Below are positions 58,158-64,000 of a DNA stretch of 64,000 nucleotides, in pieces (positions within the stretch are counted from its first letter, which is position 1; each line of letters starts with the position of its first letter). The notes beneath the pieces are model-generated. The model saw nothing but the letters and a program-made list of their open reading frames with translations. It made no database searches and was not told where the DNA came from. The position numbers and the translations under genes were made by a program. The DNA comes from Rhizopus arrhizus (lineage: Eukaryota > Mucoromycota > Mucoromycetes > Mucorales > Rhizopodaceae), in NCBI GenBank assembly GCA_024220505.1, contig JAKZZE010000002.1, positions 2,356,001-2,420,000 of the forward strand, read 5' to 3'.

Positions 58158-60207
58158 TTAACGTCTTCCACCATAGTTGTTGTTTCTTCTTCCACCACCA
58201 TAGCCACCACCTGATCTATTGTTATAATTATTATTACCACGTCCACCATAGCCACCACCACCAGATCGATTGTTATAGCCACTGTTACCACGTCCACCAC
58301 CATAACCACCACCAGATCTATTATCACGATCTTGAAGAGGAGGTAAAGATTTGGGAGCAGACAAGGTGATATTGTGAGCTGACCAGGGTCTACCCACTAA
58401 TAAGACTTCACCATCTTCCTTTACTTCACATCGGGATGATTTGATATCAAATACAACACCCATTGCGTCTTCTGTCATACGCCATCCTTTGACATCATCG
58501 TAACCTAATTCAGGATATTCACGACTAATAATATTACGGACATAACCAGGATGTTGAATTGTGTAGCTCAATTGAAGCAAAAGTGTAGTTTGACCCTCTT
58601 GGGATGTCAAGAGAGAACGACTAGGGACACCTTGATGATAACCAGTCATGAAAGCCAAGGCAGCAGCAACAGCATTTAAGGCTCCGTGTTTATCAATCAA
58701 TTCTTGAGCAGGTTTTTCAAAGAAGGGCAACACATCAGGTTTAACAAGATCAATAGATTTGAAAGCATCCTCGGTGGTAGCTTCAATGATATCTTCAGGA
58801 CGAGGTGCAGAGAGCTGTTCAAATTGAACACCAGTACGCTTAGAGATGTAAGAAAGTAAACCTTCTTCAGCAGGCTTATAGAAAGTCACGCAGACACCAG
58901 AACGACCTGCACGACCAGTACGACCAGAACGATGCACATAGGTTTCAGGATCCTTGGGAGGTTGACAGTTGATGACCAAATCGACTTGGGGAATATCAAG
59001 ACCACGGGCAAGCACGTCGGTACAGACAATACATTTGTATTTACCTTCTCTGAAGGCCTTCATGGTAGCCTCACGTGAGGCTTGGGCAATGTCACCGTGT
59101 AATACAGCAGCATCTTGCTTGATTTTATCATGAGCGCCTAATTCGTTGGCATCAGCTTTGGTAGCACAAAAGATGACAGTCAAGCCACTGCGACCATAGA
59201 CGTTGACTACATCACCAATGATATCAGCACGAGTGTGATATGAGGAGGGCATGGCAATATGACGGATGTTGGTGTTGGTTCTGTTTTTAGCATTACCAAT
59301 CAGATCAATACGTTCATAGTCTTCCTTGAGGAAGCGTTGGATGGTTTGCATCACAGACTCAGGTACAGTAGCTGAAAAGAGCAAGGTTTGATAATCACGA
59401 GTTTCCTTTTGTTCTTGAATGCTGGAAAGCAAATTAAACATATCTTCCTCAAAGCCACGAGCATCCAACATTTCATCGGCCTCATCCAAAATAATAAACT
59501 TGAGATCATGCAACTTCATATTTCCGAATTTGATGTGATCCAGGATACGACCGGGTGTGCCTACTACGACATCGACACCTTCTCGGAAAACACTGGTTTG
59601 TTCATTGTAAGGTACACCACCATAAACAGGTAAAGTCTTTAAGCGATTACCAGAGACCTGTTCAAAGTCACCACAGACTTGCTTGGCTAAATCACGAGTA
59701 GGACAGAGCACGAGCACACGAGGAGAACGACCACGGCGTTCACGATAATTCTTGTCAAGTGCCAATCGTTCAACTACAGGAATAGCAAAGGCCAAGGTTT
59801 TTCCTGTACCTGTACGAGCACGAGCCAAGACGTCCTTACCATCATAAATTGTATCAAAGGTAGCTGCTTGAATTTCAAAAAGAGAGGAAATACCTTTCTT
59901 TTCCAAGTTCTCAATGGTACCTTCAGAAATACGGAAATTGCTCAATGCAAGCTTTTCGTCAGAGTTGTCAGTTTCTTCAACCACTTTACGCTTTTTGCTT
60001 TCAGGTTCAGGGACAGGCGAAGAAGGTACAGGTGTTGATTCTTCTTGGCTTGGGCTTGACTTTCTTTCATCTCTATCTCTCTTGCGAGATCGTTGCTTAT
60101 CTTTTTTATCTCTTCTTTCAGAGCGATCTAATAATAAAGAGTTAGCAACACTCTTTAATACCAGTCATATTATATATACCTTCTTTGCTACTATCTTTTC
60201 TTGACAT
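58158..60207 (-). CDS. DDX21-like DEAD-box RNA helicase with GUCT domain and Gly/Arg-rich tail
   Basis: Two exons (60207-60180 and 60127-58158) give 665 residues. A basic/acidic N-terminus (KKDKQRSRKRDRDERKSSPS) is followed by a full helicase core: Q-motif region NFRISEGTIENLEKKGI, ARTGTGKT, PTRDLA, TPGR, LDEADEML, LFSATVP, DVLARGLDI and HRSGRTGRAG. A GUCT domain follows (about 470-570, with MGVVFDIKSS), then about 55 residues of repeated RSGGGYGG-type units. The GUCT domain marks the nucleolar DDX21/DDX50 branch, involved in rRNA processing. The first exon encodes only nine residues and is found by phase. Confidence 0.93.
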
Positions 60208-61320
60208 TTTCTTTGTTTAAATGAAAAAGATCTATAAAAACTAATAAAAAATATAAAAGACTTTTTATAAAAACTTATTCTGCTGTGACGCCCTATTAAA
60301 ATAGTCACGAATGCCCTTTTTTCCAAAAATGGAGTCGGACGAATTAAATTTTTTTCTTTTAAAGGATGAACATTTAGCGTTTATTAAAACTCATCAAAGA
60401 TTGTCAAATCCAAAACCTTGTATGCTAAAACTCGCCTTCCCCAAAAGGAAATGATACATAGCTGATGACGACACACTTTCTAAACACTTGATTGGACATT
60501 AGTTACTTTTTTAACAATGTAAGATGGTTGATCTTGCTACTATTGATATTCTTAAAGTGCATTTGTAATCCATGCGGTGGCGATTGATGAGAACTAATCT
60601 TGACTTCAAGTTATTGAGTTGTAATAATGCTGTTTTCTATTATGAGGTAACATCACGCTTTATAATGCAGATCAGTATGCATCCAACATGCTTGTCAAAT
60701 AGTAGACCATGGTACGATAGATATGTTAATATTATCTAATTATCATCAAAATGATCTATTGATTACAAATCCTTATATATGGCTTAGTATTATTGTAAAC
60801 TAATCAATAATGCGTAGCTTATGCAAGTACAGCTGGTAATAATATCGTAATGTTACAGTTATGTATAACTAATTAATCATTGACGACAAAAACTGAAAAA
60901 ATATTGAAATAAATGGCCTAATCACAGCAGTGATCTAAAATGCTTTAAGGCTTGCCCTTATTGCGTTGTATACAGAGGCGTTCTTGGATACCAACCATGC
61001 ACTAAGAAAAATGGAGCAAACACTGCTAGTTTTACTAATTGTGACACTCGTCCCTAATTCTTTGTTATCCCTTACTTCTTAAAATAAGCTATCAGAGAAA
61101 TACTTGAGAGCTTTTTGTAGACCCAAGAATTAGCATTGTAGACAAAGATACATAGTAAAGTCCTAATAAATGATAAAATTGTCAAACTTTTCTTTAATCA
61201 ATTCCTTTATTAGTGCATGTTTTCCAAAAATTTTGGAATGTCTTACCCAACCCTGATAATCTTCAATAACAACAGAACTATATGTTTCTCTGATACCTAC
61301 TATAAGCTTGTCTTGTTTTT
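60208..61320. other. Intergenic region with possible transposon debris
   Basis: No intact gene. A Cys-rich phrase on the plus strand at about 60949-61053 (KACPYCVVYRGVLGYQPCTK) reads like protein and is followed by stops. It may be a scrap of a DNA transposon zinc-finger region. Confidence 0.35.
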
Positions 61321-61900
61321 CTAAAGGGTCTCTTTTGAAGATGTTTTTATTTTAGACCAGCGTTCCTCAACAGGATTTAAGAAGGGGAAACAAGATGGTA
61401 TAAATAAGGATTTATAGTCTCTTCTATTAATTTTCTCAACAACAAAAGTAGTGTGATGAATTTTGCAGTTGTCTATGGCAATGAAGATTTCTTTCTTATT
61501 ACATCTGTCAAGGACATCCATAAGAACTTCCACAAACCTGACTATATGATAAGTATTAGCTCTTTTTAAGTGCTCAGGGCTTGTTTTCCTAGGCGTCAAC
61601 CTTTTTCTGTATGCACTTGTTGCGGAAATTCTTTCGAGTTTTTTGGCATCACTTGGCTTTAAATGCCCAATCCTGGGGAGATTGATTATACCAAAAGCCG
61701 AAATGCAATACATAGTACCAACATTTATACCTCTTTTTTGGATGTACTTCTACATTAGAGAGCCCCTCTACATTTGACTAAGCATAGTATATAATCAAGT
61801 ATGTGTTGAATCCGAATTCATCTACAAACACATAATTCTTTTGAAAATCAACAATTACCTCGTTCCATTTCAAACCAATTTTATGGTGGAAACGAATTGT
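61321..61900 (-). pseudogene. Third DD34E transposase relic, a different lineage
   Basis: Minus-strand frame 61713-61321 contains FIAIDNCKIHHTTFVVEKIN and FLNPVEERWSKIK, with 34 residues between the D and the E. The first catalytic Asp region (VFVDEFGFNTY) lies upstream at about 61845-61813, separated by stops. Sequence around the triad is quite unlike copies 1 and 2, so it represents a separate family of IS630/Tc1-like elements. Confidence 0.7.
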
Positions 61901-62169
61901 CCTGTCCACATCCCTTCTTTTCGTATTTAAATAAATGTTTTAAAGAAAGGAAACTCTTTTAGGCCAAGTGTTTCTACTATGCTGGAAGCGAAATTGTCAA
62001 GTCTGGACAGTATTTGATAAGCTCCTCTCTGGCTAACCCAATTGTCAAAGTATAATTTCTTTCAAAGCACTCAACCAAAAAAAAATCTGTAAATGGTTTG
62101 AGTTGCAGTTCAGGAAGAAAAAAAAAACTATTGTTCCAAGAAAAATGCTATACAATATCTCGATATGCA

Positions 62170-62570
62170 TCAAAGTTTACAGGTGCTGACTATTATTGAA
62201 GATCTCTTGCTTTTTCTTTCGAACTTACAACACATTCGCAAACCATGCTCCCTTCAATCTGTTTCCTCTTAGTCTCTCCGCTGGCCCACCATACGTCTGA
62301 TTCTTTTTGAGCTCGATCATCTTCATTATCAAAAAACTACCTCCTTCACCTCTACCTTCTCCCAGAAAACGATTCTTGGATTGTTTGCCCTAGAACTCAC
62401 GCTGATGCTTATGACGCGACTTTTCCTCCTTACTCATTTACTTTATTTTTTCTTTTTGTCCTTGATCCTAAAGGATGCTTTTTGATTCCCTTACACTCCT
62501 TTTTGATCTGACTTGGATGATTAAGGTGTACTAAAGCACTGCACGCTCACTTAAATCTTTTTATAAATAA
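62170..62570 (+). other. Possible retroelement debris
   Basis: One frame reads PENDSWIVCPRTHADAYDAT and YSFTLFFLFVLDPKGCF, broken by stops on both sides. It resembles decayed repeat-element coding sequence but I cannot place it. Confidence 0.25.
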
Positions 62571-62716
62571 AAACTTATGTTACGTCATATGCAGATACAT
62601 AGTTAAAAACATCCTAGACCTCATAAGATAGGCATTTCTTCATGACTATCCAATGAATGACTTGAAATTAAGACCTAAAATTCCGTCAGTTTCTTTTATT
62701 GCACAATATTTTACCA

Positions 62717-62719
<3 letters not shown>

Positions 62720-62750
<31 letters not shown>
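62720..62750. repeat. (TA)n microsatellite
   Basis: About 15 perfect TA units. The rest of 62570-63632 is AT-rich with no gene seen. Confidence 0.9.
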
Positions 62751-62752
<2 letters not shown>

Positions 62753-63632
62753 CGTACATCTCTGCTTATGGCGAAAAATAGACTATAACAATGATTTACT
62801 ATATCTCACTCGATTTATACAGGCCCTTATTATTGATATTGTGGAAAATTAGCAGATTTTTCTTGCTTTTAGTGTATATAGTAAAGTTTAAGTTACAATA
62901 GATATAAATCAAAGAGTTGTTAATTGCTATACAAATTTTGATGACTTTGTTAGATTGAGCTTGCTGCCGAAGAACGAGAAGAATAAGTATTTAGATAGGA
63001 ATCACAAACAAGAAACTTAGATCTTTGCATTTACTTGAAGATCAACAGTACGGTGGCATCGAAATTCACTTTCTAACAAATAAAAAAAAAATATCAAAGA
63101 CTTGGCATACTGTTTAGCTATAATCTTTACCACATCTAGCTCCTCAGTAGCAGGTTTTATGGCATACACGACTTATAACACTATCCGGATGGACTATAAA
63201 CGACAGAGTAAAGTTAAAACTTGTCCAAGAGCAGGCTTATAAAGCTAAAGAAAATAGAGACACTTATACTTGAACGCAGTTAATTATATAATTATATGTA
63301 AAAATCAAAATCAAAACAAAAAGCCCTTTAATTTGTTTCTGATTTTTATTTAGATTATAAGCTAAAAAGCGGGCAATTTTCATCGCTTTAACCCAAGAGA
63401 TTAAAGAGAGTAGTATAGATAATTAGTTACATCCCAATGAAATGTAAGTGCTAACAAAAACTATAATTATCTTGGTGCGTATTTTATTAATAAGTTGATT
63501 CGGGGAGTAAAAACATTCATGCAAAAAAGAGGCGCAATTAAAGTGACTTGCTTTCGTGTACACTATATTAAACTCTTTTTTGGTGGCAATTTGAACAATT
63601 CTTTTTTTTTTATTATAACATTTTTGTACAAA

Positions 63633-64000
63633 ATGGGAAAAAGAAAGGTAAACCAACTTTAGTTATACAGAATTCATTGTTCTTGTAATCTTACTAATCT
63701 GGCTTGCGTTTTGTAGAGAAAGACTAGAACTCACCTTGCACCAACAGAAGAAGAAATGGAGAAGATCCCAAAGAGTTTTGTTATGCGATCGGGTATTGTT
63801 GGAAGTTCAGTTACTGCTCTTGTAAAAGATGTTCGTCGTATATTTGAACCACACACAGCCAGCCACTTAAGAGTAAAAGGGACTCTTTATTAAAAAGCAC
63901 TTGAACTTATTGCACATGTATAGGAGCGTCGATCGAACCGTCTTAAAGATTTTGTCATGGTTGCAGGGCAACTTGGTGTTACTCATTTTGTGATCTTTAG
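63633..64000 (+). CDS. Ssf1/PPAN ribosome-biogenesis Brix protein (5' part)
   Basis: The first three exons (63633-63647, 63717-63872, 63924 onward) run off the window. The first exon encodes only MGKRK. The protein then reads KTRTHLAPTEEEMEKIPKSF, GSSVTALVKDVRRIFEPHTA and RSNRLKDFVMVAGQLGVTHF, matching the N-terminus of Ssf1/Ssf2/Peter Pan proteins at the start of the Brix domain. They act in early 60S subunit assembly in the nucleolus. The micro-exon start is supported by the preceding poly-T tract and by family length. Confidence 0.9.

Noticed and set aside
58109..58369. Val/Ile- and His-rich frames at the end of the helicase gene
   Set aside because: Off-frame translations of the Gly/Arg/Asn repeat tail.
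1..64000. CRISPR arrays, rRNA operons, tRNA genes
   Set aside because: No regularly spaced repeats of CRISPR type were seen; this is eukaryotic sequence. I could not pick out any rRNA or confident tRNA by eye, but a covariance search (for example a tRNA model scan) is needed to exclude tRNAs in the gaps.

Overview
The window looks like nuclear DNA from an early-diverging fungus, most likely Mucoromycota (Mucorales). It is AT-rich with long poly-A/T tracts. Genes carry many short GT-AG introns, mostly 40-60 nt, and there is at least one 14-nt micro-exon. Best matches by recognition are fungal proteins such as a PDR-type ABC transporter, VTC proteins with SPX domains, Uso1, CNOT3 and a secreted LysM protein. 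Exons were joined by eye and checked for reading phase; for nearly every multi-exon gene the exon lengths sum to a multiple of three.

Left part (1-27.9 kb), mostly host genes separated by gene-poor gaps: 3' part of a peroxisomal-type acyl-CoA synthetase (+), an FUSC/ArAE-type membrane transporter with two unresolved exon junctions (+), a RanBPM/Gid1-like SPRY-LisH-CTLH protein (+), a TMEM41-type VTT protein (+), a secreted two-LysM protein (-), holocytochrome c synthase (-), a GC-richer structured stretch with no convincing gene (19.7-20.7 kb), a DnaJ-TMEM185 fusion (+), a PAP2 lipid phosphatase (+), a small coiled-coil gene (-) head-to-head with an FKBP-TPR gene (+), a DinB-like protein (+), and an NDUFA4/B12D-like subunit (-).

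Middle (28.1-33.65 kb): a 5.5-kb composite mobile element. It has about 805-bp near-identical inverted arms ending in CAGTGCCTCC/GGAGGCACTG and is flanked by TA. One arm runs into a decayed DD34E Tc1-like transposase; the interior holds an uncharacterised intron-bearing gene that is itself split by a solo LTR with a perfect GCTTA target duplication. The element ends about 110 bp upstream of the CNOT3 (Not3/5) start codon.

Right of it (33.7-49.6 kb) are CNOT3 (+), two adjacent VTC genes (-; one with polyphosphate polymerase residues but no membrane segment, the other with membrane segments but without those residues), a full-length PDR transporter (-), a small MITE, an isochorismatase-like hydrolase (+), and a tail-less kinesin-5-like motor (-). 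A repeat-rich graveyard follows (49.7-53.5 kb): a second DD34E transposase relic, a PD-(D/E)XK nuclease-like frame with three in-frame stops, a 501-bp element with 68-bp inverted repeats, and a LINE remnant. The last part has Uso1/p115 (+) almost touching a DNAJC12-like gene (-), a small acidic protein (-), a DDX21/GUCT RNA helicase (-), another DD34E relic (-), and the 5' end of the ribosome-biogenesis Brix protein Ssf1/PPAN (+).

The host genes are functionally mixed. Only the two VTC genes form an obvious functional neighbourhood.
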